Source: Nitrincola sp048264025
Lineage (GTDB): Bacteria; Pseudomonadota; Gammaproteobacteria; Pseudomonadales; Balneatricaceae
Direction of reading: 5' to 3'
Assembly (NCBI RefSeq): GCF_048264025.1
Contig: NZ_JBLXDN010000001.1
Span: 248,001 to 312,000, forward strand
Length of the DNA stretch: 64,000 nucleotides
Shown: piece by piece, positions 18,587 through 27,186 of the stretch
Position numbering within the stretch: the stretch's first letter is position 1
Layout: every line of letters starts with the position of its first letter
Notes under the pieces: model-generated
Told to the model about the DNA's origin: nothing
Databases searched by the model: none
The model's input: the letters and a program-made list of their open reading frames with translations, nothing else
Made by a program: the position numbers and the translations under genes

Positions 18587-20304
18587 ACCGCATGCAGCCG
18601 ATCCAGCGCTTCTTCCAGTGTGGCGCTGAAGCTAAGATTTTCAGTCGGCTTCATACCGGCACGGGCCATGGCCCTCAGCGGCTGAAATTGCAGATCAGCA
18701 ATGACCAGACGTATGCCCTGCTGCTCACAAAAATCACTGAAGCGGTCAAAGCCGTTAATACCGCCCGCATCCAGCAAGGGCACGCCATCCATATACAATA
18801 CGACTCCCTGACGCTCTTGCACACTTTCAGCTAACTCATCGAAAACCCGTTCGGCGGCAGCGAAAAATAGCGGCCCAGACAGTTTCAACACCACCCAGCC
18901 CTCCGGCAACGCCTCGGGTACATGTTTGCGCTGCATCGATATGTCCTGGAAGCGTGTCATGCCTGCCAGATCGCGCATAAAGAGGATGGAGGCCATGACG
19001 ATACCGACTGAAATGGCCAATACCATATCAAACAACACGGTTAATAACATACAGGTCATCAGCACCAGAATATCGCCGATGGGTGCTCGTTTTAACAGCT
19101 CTACAACCTTGTGTGCCTCACTCATATTCCAGGCCACTATAACCAGCAGTGCCGCCATACTGGCCATCGGTAACCAGGAAAGCCAAGGGGCAAGAATCAA
19201 CAATCCGGCCAGGACAACCAGCGCATGTATCATCGCCGAAACAGGTGATTTGGCACCGGCTTTATAATTCGTCGCTGATCGGGCAATCGCAGCGGTTGCT
19301 GTAATACCACCAAAAAACGGTGCTACCAGATTACCCATACCCTGTCCTAACAACTCACCATTGGCGTGATGGCGCCGACCACTCATACCATCCAGCACAA
19401 CGGCACACAGCAAGGATTCAATCGCACCCAGCATGGCAATCGAAAAAGCCGCTGGCAGCAGTTCTCTTATGACAGACCAAGACCAATCCAACGGCTCTCC
19501 ATCCGGTCCGGGACGCATCCAGGGCCATTCGAATGAAGGCAAAAAGGGTGGAATCCCCTGTCCTTGAGTACCATCCGGTAATTCATAACTGAACCGACTG
19601 CCAATGGTATCGACATCCATGCCCATTTGGATAAACAGCCAAGCCAGAAAGGTGCCGCCCAGCAGCGCCGGTAAATGCCCAGGCACCGGCAGCTTGAGGC
19701 GCGGCCAGAAAATTAATACCAGTAGCGTAAACAAAGCCACACTGGTATTCGCCATATTCAAACCGGGGAGAGCCGAAAACAGCAGCAAGATACGTCCAAC
19801 AAAACTTTCCGGCACCGCACTAAACTGCAAACCGAAAAAATCCTGCATCTGCAAAACTGCGATCACTATGGCAATCCCAGAAGTAAAACCCAGGGTAACC
19901 GATTCAGGAATATATTCGATTAAACGTCCCAGGCGAGCAACAGCCAGGGCCACCAAAATGACGCCAGACATCAGCGTTGCCACCAACAACCCACCCAAAC
20001 CAAAGGCTTGAGTCACCGGATAAAGAATGACTACAAAGGCCGCCGTCGGACCGGAGATGCTGTAACGTGACCCGCCACTCAGGGCGATCAGAAAGCCCGC
20101 AATTATCGCGGTATAAAGACCGTATTCCGGCTTAACGCCACTGGCAATCGCCAGTGCCATCGCCAGGGGAATAGCGATAATTCCGACAGTAACGCCTGCA
20201 ATCAGATCGCTACTGAAGTCACGACGGGTATAGCCTTCACGCAAGGTTTCCCGCAGTGCGCTGGCGATACCCAGCGAATGTAAACGAGCACGTGATGAGG
20301 ACAT
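18583..20304 (-). CDS. dauA: SulP-family dicarboxylate transporter DauA with STAS domain
   Basis: This inner-membrane SLC26/SulP transporter has 573 residues. It matches E. coli DauA (YchM) closely along its length, including DLIAGVTVGIIAIPLAMALAI, GGSRYSISGPTAAFVVILYP and AIESLLCAVVLDGM. A cytoplasmic STAS domain follows (about 455-573) with VPLLDAGGINGFDRF. DauA takes up succinate and other C4 dicarboxylates aerobically at acidic pH; some SulP homologues move sulfate or bicarbonate, so the substrate is inferred. The stop overlaps the 3' end of the converging c-di-GMP gene, leaving no room for a separate terminator. Confidence 0.92.
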   Translation of the reverse strand: MSSSRARLHSLGIASALRETLREGYTRRDFSSDLIAGVTVGIIAIPLAMALAIASGVKPEYGLYTAIIAGFLIALSGGSRYSISGPTAAFVVILYPVTQAFGLGGLLVATLMSGVILVALAVARLGRLIEYIPESVTLGFTSGIAIVIAVLQMQDFFGLQFSAVPESFVGRILLLFSALPGLNMANTSVALFTLLVLIFWPRLKLPVPGHLPALLGGTFLAWLFIQMGMDVDTIGSRFSYELPDGTQGQGIPPFLPSFEWPWMRPGPDGEPLDWSWSVIRELLPAAFSIAMLGAIESLLCAVVLDGMSGRRHHANGELLGQGMGNLVAPFFGGITATAAIARSATNYKAGAKSPVSAMIHALVVLAGLLILAPWLSWLPMASMAALLVIVAWNMSEAHKVVELLKRAPIGDILVLMTCMLLTVLFDMVLAISVGIVMASILFMRDLAGMTRFQDISMQRKHVPEALPEGWVVLKLSGPLFFAAAERVFDELAESVQERQGVVLYMDGVPLLDAGGINGFDRFSDFCEQQGIRLVIADLQFQPLRAMARAGMKPTENLSFSATLEEALDRLHAV

Positions 20305-20527
20305 GGTCAGCCTATCTATAACTAAATGCTATTGTTTGTTCGGATTAATTATAAGAAAACACTATAACGCCCGGCTGTAATCAGTACAATCTACCTGGCG
20401 TTAAACCTTGGTGTTATGCCGCACGTCTATTTTAAGCACATAAGTTGAACTTCGACCATCGGGCAGTTTCGAATCAGCGGCAGGTATTTGTACAGTACTC
20501 ACTTTTAATCAACCCAAAGGAACATCT

Positions 20528-20728
20528 ATGCGGCTTGCAGAAGTAGAAATAATCATGCTCAACGTGGGATTGGCGGTCTTTGGTGCGTTTATCTTTTTTA
20601 TTATTTATGACTTGGCGAAAAAGTCCAAAGCTGGAAAGTTCGGTACCTTTATCCTATTCCTGGCACTGGGCTTGGGCCTGGCTGTGTTTTTGATCAAAAG
20701 CCTGGTCGTTTACTTCTTCGATCTCTGA
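20528..20728 (+). CDS. DUF2788 small membrane protein
   Basis: This 66-residue protein has two hydrophobic helices (about 8-28 and 40-64) joined by a basic loop, DLAKKSKAGKFG, which is the hallmark of DUF2788. The function of the family is unknown. An AAGG lies upstream of the ATG. It opens a rightward group with the LemA and GIDE genes, all predicted membrane proteins, but a 73-base gap separates it from lemA. Confidence 0.85.
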   Translation: MRLAEVEIIMLNVGLAVFGAFIFFIIYDLAKKSKAGKFGTFILFLALGLGLAVFLIKSLVVYFFDL

Positions 20729-20801
20729 AGTGTATCACGCGTATTTTTCAGCCTTATGGATTCAGTTATAGTAGAGCTTAATTTTCTCAGGGAGTTAGGC
20801 T

Positions 20802-21374
20802 ATGGATCCTTTTTGGCTGATCGTGTTGGTACTGCTAGCGCTGGTAATTTTCTACGGCATTTTTCTGTACAACAATCTGGTGCGATTGAAGCATAATGTC
20901 AGCCGCGCCTGGTCGAATATTGATGTACTGTTAAAGCAACGTCATGATGAACTACCTAAACTGGTTGAAACCTGCAAGCAACACATGGCCTACGAGCAGG
21001 AGACACTGGAAAAAGTAATGCAGGCCCGCTCGGCTGTTGCCAGCGCCAGAGAAGCTGGTAATGTCGGTGCGCTGGGCCAGGCTGAGACTCAGATGCGCAT
21101 TGGGTTAGGCAATCTGTTTGCTGTCGCTGAAGCCTATCCGGAGCTGCGTGCCAGTGAATCTTTTCAGCACCTGCATCAGCGCATCACCTCACTTGAAACC
21201 GGGATCGCTGATCGACGTGAATACTACAATGATTCAGTCAATAACCTGAACATTCGTATCGAACAGTTCCCTGACATCATCATTGCCAAACGTTTGCACT
21301 TTCTTCCCGCTACACTACTGGAGTTTGATGAGGCTGATTTAAAAGATCCAGACATGAAAAAGCTGTTTAGCTAA
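20802..21374 (+). CDS. lemA: LemA family protein
   Basis: This 190-residue protein has an N-terminal membrane anchor (about 4-24) and the helical LemA core, with characteristic NNLVRLKHNVSRAWSNIDVL and NDSVNNLNIRIEQFP segments. LemA proteins are widespread membrane proteins of uncertain function, linked in several bacteria to envelope stress and membrane proteases. The start has AGGGAG 8 bases upstream. The gene lies 9 bases before a GIDE-domain gene, a common pairing that suggests a joint membrane role. Confidence 0.9.
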   Translation: MDPFWLIVLVLLALVIFYGIFLYNNLVRLKHNVSRAWSNIDVLLKQRHDELPKLVETCKQHMAYEQETLEKVMQARSAVASAREAGNVGALGQAETQMRIGLGNLFAVAEAYPELRASESFQHLHQRITSLETGIADRREYYNDSVNNLNIRIEQFPDIIIAKRLHFLPATLLEFDEADLKDPDMKKLFS

Positions 21375-21383
21375 CTTACACGC

Positions 21384-22304
21384 ATGTTTCTGGATCTTTA
21401 CATTGACCACCAAGAGCAGTTACTGGGAATCACTCTCTGCGGGCTCAGTATCTTGGCGGCTCTGCTTTTTATGTTCCGGCACTTACGCCGTTACCGGCTG
21501 ATTACCGACACACCCACAGCCATGATACGTTCTGCACCACAGGGTTATGTGGAAATTATTGGTCATGTAGTCAGCGGTGAGGGAGGACTATTGCAAGCAC
21601 CGCTATCCGGTCGCCCCTGTGTTTGGTACCGCTACCGCATTGATCGACAGGACGATGGGGGCAAGGGTGGCTGGAAACTGGCAGAACGAGGCACTTCTGA
21701 CGCCTGGTTTCAGATTAATGATGGCACCGGCGTCTGTCTGATAGACCCGGAAAAAGCTGAAATAGATGTAGCCCAGCGTAGCAGTTGGCTTGGCAATAGC
21801 CCCAATCCATCGTCTTTACTGAAATATATCACCGTCTTGGGCTCACTCAGTCTCTCTGGTGAACGCTACCGCTATACCGAACATTTAATCATGGAACATG
21901 AACAAGTCTATGCGCTGGGACAATTCCAGACAGTCGGTGGAGGGCGAAACACAGCCGCACTCGACAAACTGCAAGCCGATATTATCCGTGATTGGAAACG
22001 TAATCATCAACAGCTATTAGCGCGCTTTGCGGCACCCGCTGCGACTGAGTTTTCGGCCATTGAATGGCAAGCTGTACGGCAAGCCGCACTGCAAGAAGCC
22101 GAATTACAACGCCAATATCAGAATAACCTGCCGGATATGCACATTCTGTCCAACCCAGGACAGCCAGGTTATCCCCTGATAATCTCCACACAGGATCCAA
22201 CCCGGCTGATAAAACGCTTCAGACAACGAGCGTTATTGTGCCTACTCTATATTCTTGCGGCGCTCTGGTTTTGTATAGAACTGCTAATGGCTCAGGTATC
22301 ATAA
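21384..22304 (+). CDS. GIDE-domain membrane protein
   Basis: This 306-residue protein has membrane helices at about 14-32 and 280-302. The region between matches the GIDE domain (RSAPQGYVEIIGHV, SGRPCVWYRYRI, FQINDGTGVCLIDPEKAEI), which eukaryotes carry in the mitochondrial E3 ligase MUL1. No RING domain is present, so there is no reason to expect ligase activity. The gene directly follows lemA, and bacterial GIDE proteins are often found with LemA. Function is unknown. Confidence 0.85.
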   Translation: MFLDLYIDHQEQLLGITLCGLSILAALLFMFRHLRRYRLITDTPTAMIRSAPQGYVEIIGHVVSGEGGLLQAPLSGRPCVWYRYRIDRQDDGGKGGWKLAERGTSDAWFQINDGTGVCLIDPEKAEIDVAQRSSWLGNSPNPSSLLKYITVLGSLSLSGERYRYTEHLIMEHEQVYALGQFQTVGGGRNTAALDKLQADIIRDWKRNHQQLLARFAAPAATEFSAIEWQAVRQAALQEAELQRQYQNNLPDMHILSNPGQPGYPLIISTQDPTRLIKRFRQRALLCLLYILAALWFCIELLMAQVS

Positions 22305-22335
22305 TCAAATGGCTAAATAATCAGGACCCGACGGG

Positions 22336-22364
22336 AAGACTTGACTCTCCCGGCCTCCTATAAT
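22336..22364 (+). promoter_or_regulatory. Possible sigma-70 promoter for kdsA
   Basis: A perfect TATAAT (22359-22364) lies 17 bases after AAGACT (22336-22341, three of six -35 matches) and 33 bases before the kdsA ATG. The -10 is convincing and the -35 is weak. Confidence 0.45.
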
Positions 22365-22397
22365 GAAATAACTTTTTGGATTTCACAGGGCATTGAA

Positions 22398-23246
22398 ATG
22401 AAACAGAAAACGATTCAGGTCGGCAAACTGGCTATCAGTAATGACAACCCCATGGTGCTATTGGGTGGTATGAATGTACTGGAGTCTCGTGATCTGGCGC
22501 TACGTATTGCTGAGCACTATGTTGAAATCACACAAAAACTCGATATTCCCTATGTATTCAAGGCTTCGTTTGATAAAGCCAACCGCTCATCGCTGCACTC
22601 TTACCGTGGCCCTGGGCTGGAAGAAGGCCTCAAGCTTCTACAGGAGATTAAGGAAACTTTCCAGGTACCGATCATTACCGATATACACGAACCCTATCAA
22701 GCCGCACCAGCTGCTGAGGTTTGTGACATTATTCAACTGCCAGCCTTTTTGTCACGCCAAACTGATTTAGTCCAGGCAATGGCTGCCACTGGCGCTGTGA
22801 TCAACATCAAAAAGGCGCAGTTCCTGGCACCACAGGAAATGCAGCACATCCTGCATAAATGTGAAGAAGCTGGCAATGACCAGTTGATGCTCTGTGAGCG
22901 CGGCACCAGTTTCGGTTATAACAACCTGGTCGTCGACATGCTTGGTTTTACCATCATGAAAGAGTTTGGCTATCCGGTTATCTTTGATGCTACCCATGCA
23001 CTGCAGATGCCTGGAGGTCGGGCTGACTCAGCCGATGGTCGTCGGGCGATGGCGGCTCAGCTGTCCAGAGCCGGATTATCCCAGGGAATTGCAGGGCTGT
23101 TTCTGGAAGCCCACCCGGATCCAAATCAGGCCAAATGCGATGGTCCCTGTGCTCTACCCTTAGCAAAACTGGAAGGCTATCTGACGCAGATGAAGGCGCT
23201 CGACAGCCTGATCAAATCACTGCCAGCACTGGATACAGCCAGTTAA
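22398..23246 (+). CDS. kdsA: 3-deoxy-8-phosphooctulonate synthase (KDO-8-P synthase)
   Basis: KdsA condenses phosphoenolpyruvate with arabinose 5-phosphate to give KDO 8-phosphate for the lipopolysaccharide inner core. The 282-residue protein has family motifs in order: GGMNVLESRD, FKASFDKANRSS, ITDIHEP, QLPAFLSRQTDL, NIKKAQFLAP, CERGTSFGYNNLV and FDATHALQMPGG. The frame is open from TTG 22341, but ATG 22398 gives the normal N-terminus and leaves room for the TATAAT upstream. The gene is not with pyrG-eno here, unlike in many gammaproteobacteria. Confidence 0.96.
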   Translation: MKQKTIQVGKLAISNDNPMVLLGGMNVLESRDLALRIAEHYVEITQKLDIPYVFKASFDKANRSSLHSYRGPGLEEGLKLLQEIKETFQVPIITDIHEPYQAAPAAEVCDIIQLPAFLSRQTDLVQAMAATGAVINIKKAQFLAPQEMQHILHKCEEAGNDQLMLCERGTSFGYNNLVVDMLGFTIMKEFGYPVIFDATHALQMPGGRADSADGRRAMAAQLSRAGLSQGIAGLFLEAHPDPNQAKCDGPCALPLAKLEGYLTQMKALDSLIKSLPALDTAS

Positions 23247-23280
23247 TACACTGTAGCAACAGGCGTTTGAGGTGAATGAC

Positions 23281-25365
23281 ATGGATGATTCAGCGGTTTT
23301 ACTCGAAGCAGGGGTCCTCGTTGGCCCTGAGCGTCACCGCTTTCGCCTGACAACCGAACTGGGTCCTCATCCCTACGGTACGCTTTGGCAGGCAGAAGAC
23401 CAGGCCTCCTCAGGACGTCCGACAGTCACACTGCTGTTTCTCCCTGATGTACTAACCCGTCAGCCGGAATTTATTGAGCGGCTGCGTAAACTAATCATTG
23501 TCTGTCGGAAATGTAAGCATGCCAACGCACTTGACTGTTATGGCCTGTTCAACTTCAAAGGACTAATTTTTCTGGCCTTCGAAGCCGTGGATGGACTGAC
23601 CCTGGCGGATATGTTTGCTACGGGGAAAACAGCCCAGCTCAAACCGATGCAAAAGCAAGGGCTGCTGATCCAGATGGGTAAGGCAATGGATGCGTTTCAT
23701 CGGGAGATTCACAAAAGTCATGCCAGCCTGGCGCCTGAACTGGTCTTTATCAGCAGTAAACGCGGTGTCCGGGTGATGATGATCAGTTGGCGCCATGTTG
23801 TAGATGATTACCTTGACCTTATTCCCGGCAAGCCAACCTACCGTCAGTATCAAGCCCCGGAAGGCTTTGACCCGCAGCCCACCAGCCTGCGCTCGGATGT
23901 GTATGCTTTTGCCGCACTGACTTACCAACTTTATGCCGACAAGCCAGCCTTTTTGCCCGATGATGACGAAAAAGCCCGCTTTCAGCGTGAACTGAAAGCA
24001 CCTAACAGTCTGACAGCCAAACAGTGGAGCGCATTGCAATCCGCCCTTAATCCGGATCAACAAAGCAGACCAGCCTCTATACTTGAGCTGCTCAAAGCAC
24101 TGTTCAGTGAAGAGGAAACTGTTGCAGCCAGCACCCCAGAAGATACAAATTCAGACTCCCCGACTGCGTCAAAATCCAACCGTGTTATCAATGCGATCTC
24201 AGGACTCAAAAAACGCTTACCCACTGGCTGGTTACAACGCTTTCAGCCAGTAACACGACTGCTGAACAGAATTCCCGTTGGACCCAGATTGATCGGCGCT
24301 TTATTGTTCAGTGCGGGTTTGTTACTGGGTCTGTTGATTAGCCTGCTGTTACAAAAACCCGACCCACAACAACAGCAAGCGATTCAGGCACTCACCGAGC
24401 AACGCAACCAGTTGCAGCAGGAGCTTGAGCAGATCCGGGTTAGTCCACAGACCACACAGGGGCCCTCTACTGAAGTACCTGTTGATGAGATGACCCAGCC
24501 ATTGCCAGCGCAGAACGAATCTGAAACAGCTGCGGTTGAGTCACCAACCCTACCCAGCCCTGCCGCACAGGACACCTCACGCCAAGCACTGGATCAACCT
24601 GGTGACCTGGCACGTTTCAGAGATTATTTTGGTGAAAACAGCTTTGCCCCGGTAATGCAGACACTGCCACAAGATACATTTTTGATGGGTGACCTGAATC
24701 GCATGGGTGATGACAATGAACGTCCGGTACGCACAGTGAGTATCGACTACACCTTTGCCCTGGGTGTACATGAAGTGACCTTTGAGGAATATGATCAGTT
24801 TGCACTGGCTACCAATCGACCCTTGCCTGATGATGCAGGTTGGGGGCGCGGCGCCAGACCGGTTATCAACGTCAGTTGGCAGGATGCTCAAGCCTATACC
24901 AGCTGGCTTGCCGCCATTACTGGCGAACCCTATCGCCTGCCCACCGAAGCCGAATGGGAATACGCCGCTCGCGCTGGCACCATCTCAGCCTGGTGGTGGG
25001 GAAATGAACTTGTGCCAGCAATGGCAGTCTGTGATGAGTGTGGAACACAATGGGATGGTCAACAAACAGCTCCCGTTGGGCAGCTACCGGCCAATGCCTG
25101 GGGCTTGAAAGATATGCACGGTAACGTCGATGAGTGGGTACAGGACTGCTACAGCGATAATTACCTAGGTGCCCCGGAAGATGGATCAGCGATGCTTAGC
25201 GGTGACTGCAGTTACAGGGTGATGCGTGGCGGCTCCTGGTTTGAGCTTGCTCGGCTGACACGTTCATCCAGCCGCTACCGACATCCGCCAGATACAGCCA
25301 GAAACACCTGGGGTTTTCGGGTAGCACTTGACCTTCCCGCCCCGATTTCTAACGCTTCACCTTAG
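23281..25365 (+). CDS. Pseudokinase-transmembrane-FGE/sulfatase-modifying-domain fusion
   Basis: Residues 18-275 follow the layout of a Hanks-type protein kinase: a YGTLWQAED strand, a QAPEGF motif in the APE position, and SDVYAF as in subdomain IX. The catalytic elements are missing: no lysine in the VAIK position (TVTLLFLP), KSHASLAPELVF where HRD-K-N should be, and ISWRHV where DFG should be. I therefore call it a pseudokinase. One transmembrane helix (about 338-357), a short glutamine-rich coiled coil and a linker lead to a C-terminal FGE-sulfatase domain (about 445-690) with GVHEVTFEEYDQF, RLPTEAEWEYAARAG, DMHGNVDEW and VMRGGSW. The FGE fold would be periplasmic. GAGGTG 6 bases before ATG 23281 supports this start over GTG 23272. 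The next gene follows by 16 bases. Confidence 0.85.
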   Translation: MDDSAVLLEAGVLVGPERHRFRLTTELGPHPYGTLWQAEDQASSGRPTVTLLFLPDVLTRQPEFIERLRKLIIVCRKCKHANALDCYGLFNFKGLIFLAFEAVDGLTLADMFATGKTAQLKPMQKQGLLIQMGKAMDAFHREIHKSHASLAPELVFISSKRGVRVMMISWRHVVDDYLDLIPGKPTYRQYQAPEGFDPQPTSLRSDVYAFAALTYQLYADKPAFLPDDDEKARFQRELKAPNSLTAKQWSALQSALNPDQQSRPASILELLKALFSEEETVAASTPEDTNSDSPTASKSNRVINAISGLKKRLPTGWLQRFQPVTRLLNRIPVGPRLIGALLFSAGLLLGLLISLLLQKPDPQQQQAIQALTEQRNQLQQELEQIRVSPQTTQGPSTEVPVDEMTQPLPAQNESETAAVESPTLPSPAAQDTSRQALDQPGDLARFRDYFGENSFAPVMQTLPQDTFLMGDLNRMGDDNERPVRTVSIDYTFALGVHEVTFEEYDQFALATNRPLPDDAGWGRGARPVINVSWQDAQAYTSWLAAITGEPYRLPTEAEWEYAARAGTISAWWWGNELVPAMAVCDECGTQWDGQQTAPVGQLPANAWGLKDMHGNVDEWVQDCYSDNYLGAPEDGSAMLSGDCSYRVMRGGSWFELARLTRSSSRYRHPPDTARNTWGFRVALDLPAPISNASP

Positions 25366-25381
25366 TCACAGGAGCCTTGTG

Positions 25382-26791
25382 ATGCGCAGTTTTTTAAATA
25401 TATCTTCTCTTTGCCTAAGCTTAGGACTGGCATCAATGCCCCTGCAGGCCGGTGTCATTAACGCGGCAGACCAAGTCCACTTGGCGCTGACACTCTATAA
25501 TCAAGATCTGGCAATGATTCAGGACCAACGCCGCCTGCCAAGCCTGTCACCAGGCCAACGTATACGTATTGAAGATGTGAGCCAACAGATGCTTCCGGAA
25601 ACACTACGTATTCAGGGTGCGGGTCAAATTTTGGAACAAAGTCTGCTACAAAGCCCGTTAAACTACAACGCTCTGCTACAGGCCTATCTGGGCAAGTTTA
25701 TTCAGGTGGCCCGCATCAACCAGTCTACAGGTCAGGAAACCATCAGCACTGTCGAGCTTTTGAGTATCGATCAGCAGGCGCTGGTCCGACGTGACGGACG
25801 TATTGAATCTATTCCTCTACACAGTGCGGAATGGCGTTTTATCTTTCCATCCGAGCTACCGGAAAGTCTGAAAGGACAAGCGGGGCTGCAGTTTGTCAGC
25901 GCCGGTACACAAGCTGAAAGTGTCGCTCAACTCAATTATCTCAGCCGTGGTCTCGGCTGGCAGATGGACTATGTACTGACACTGGACAGCCGAGGTACAT
26001 CACTGTCTGCCGAAGGTCTGGCATCTGTATATAACCACAGTGGTAGTGTTTTTCAGGATGCCGACTTGCGTCTGATGGCAGGTGACATCAACGCCCCTGC
26101 AGAGGGACAGCCCGAGATGATGCGCGCCATGGTCATGAGTGATGCCATGGCAGGCCAGGCCAAAGCGCCGGAACAAATGCAGGATTTTTATCTCTACCGC
26201 CTCCCCTACCCGGTCACACTGCAACCTGACGAGACCAAACAGTTGCCACTGGTACAGTTTGACGACCTGCCAGTTAAAATGACCTATCGCCATCATTTCA
26301 ACCTTTGGCCAGCTATGGATCAACAACGTTACCAGTCTCAACCTGAGGTGCAACTGGTATTTGAAGCACCCTCACTGGATAGCAGTAACTCACCCTTACC
26401 CGCGGGTCAGGCACGTGTATTCCGTCCGGACCGAGAAGGTGAGCTGCAGTTTATCGGTGCCGCCGAGCTAGGTAACCTGGCCGCTGGTGAAGAAGCCACC
26501 CTGTCACTGGGCCGTGCATTTGATCTGAATATCAGCCGTCGGCAAACTCTGTTCAGCGATGGTTTTGACAGCATCACGCTGCAACAAGAGGTCAGCATCA
26601 CCAACGCTGGCAACGAAGGACGAAGTGTTGATTTAAGTGTTGGTTTTCAGCAGGAATGGGAGTTAAAAGAGTCTAGCCATCCGATGCAGGAAGATGGTGC
26701 TGGTCAACTGACCTGGAGCATGCATCTACCTGCGGGTGGCACAGAAACTATGCGTTTCACTGTCGAGATGAAAAAACGCATCAATCGTTAA
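25382..26791 (+). CDS. DUF4139-domain exported protein
   Basis: This 469-residue protein has a signal peptide ending near residue 20 (SMPLQAG). The rest is beta-rich and matches DUF4139 proteins, with SRGLGWQMDYVL, LYRLPYPVTL and a C-terminal beta domain (about 370-469). Function is unknown. CAGGAG lies 7 bases before ATG 25382; the frame extends upstream into the previous gene, but that part has no ribosome site. It is probably co-transcribed with the pseudokinase/FGE gene and would meet the FGE domain in the periplasm. It converges on the Sel1 gene with an 11-base overlap. Confidence 0.8.
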   Translation: MRSFLNISSLCLSLGLASMPLQAGVINAADQVHLALTLYNQDLAMIQDQRRLPSLSPGQRIRIEDVSQQMLPETLRIQGAGQILEQSLLQSPLNYNALLQAYLGKFIQVARINQSTGQETISTVELLSIDQQALVRRDGRIESIPLHSAEWRFIFPSELPESLKGQAGLQFVSAGTQAESVAQLNYLSRGLGWQMDYVLTLDSRGTSLSAEGLASVYNHSGSVFQDADLRLMAGDINAPAEGQPEMMRAMVMSDAMAGQAKAPEQMQDFYLYRLPYPVTLQPDETKQLPLVQFDDLPVKMTYRHHFNLWPAMDQQRYQSQPEVQLVFEAPSLDSSNSPLPAGQARVFRPDREGELQFIGAAELGNLAAGEEATLSLGRAFDLNISRRQTLFSDGFDSITLQQEVSITNAGNEGRSVDLSVGFQQEWELKESSHPMQEDGAGQLTWSMHLPAGGTETMRFTVEMKKRINR

Positions 26792-27185
26792 CCCCCTCTT
26801 GCATGCGTGTCAGGGCCAGGCTATGCCCCTGACGCGCTGCTAAAGAGTAGTAATGGCGTGCTTTTACCGCATCGACTCGGAAGTAACCCTCGAAGCCACC
26901 CTCACAGATTCGTCCCATCTGATATTGGGCTTTCATGTCACCCAGATCGGCGGCTTGCTGCAAATAAATCGCTCCCTGAATGCGATTACTCACTCCCTCA
27001 CCCCGAAAATGCAACAGATGCCCATACACAGATAAAGCGCGTCGACTTTGATGATCTGCGGCATAACGAAACAGCTTCATCACATAGTCATGCCGCGCTT
27101 TACTGCCGCGGGCAAAAGGCGAGCGAAACAGCGTATAGGCAATCCAAAAGATCAGCGGTGCCAGTAAACGCCCGAGCATGCGCAT
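26781..27185 (-). CDS. Sel1-like repeat protein, membrane anchored
   Basis: The ATG at 27185 lies one base after the trpS stop (TGATATG), so the two genes are probably translationally coupled. The 134-residue product has a membrane segment (about 5-21) and at least two Sel1-type repeats (AIYLQQAADLGDMKAQYQMG and ARHYYSLAARQGHSLA). A longer frame starting at 27230 would run inside trpS and is less likely. Sel1 repeats bind proteins; a specific role is unknown. Confidence 0.8.
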   Translation of the reverse strand: MRMLGRLLAPLIFWIAYTLFRSPFARGSKARHDYVMKLFRYAADHQSRRALSVYGHLLHFRGEGVSNRIQGAIYLQQAADLGDMKAQYQMGRICEGGFEGYFRVDAVKARHYYSLAARQGHSLALTRMQEGVND

Positions 27186-27186
27186 A

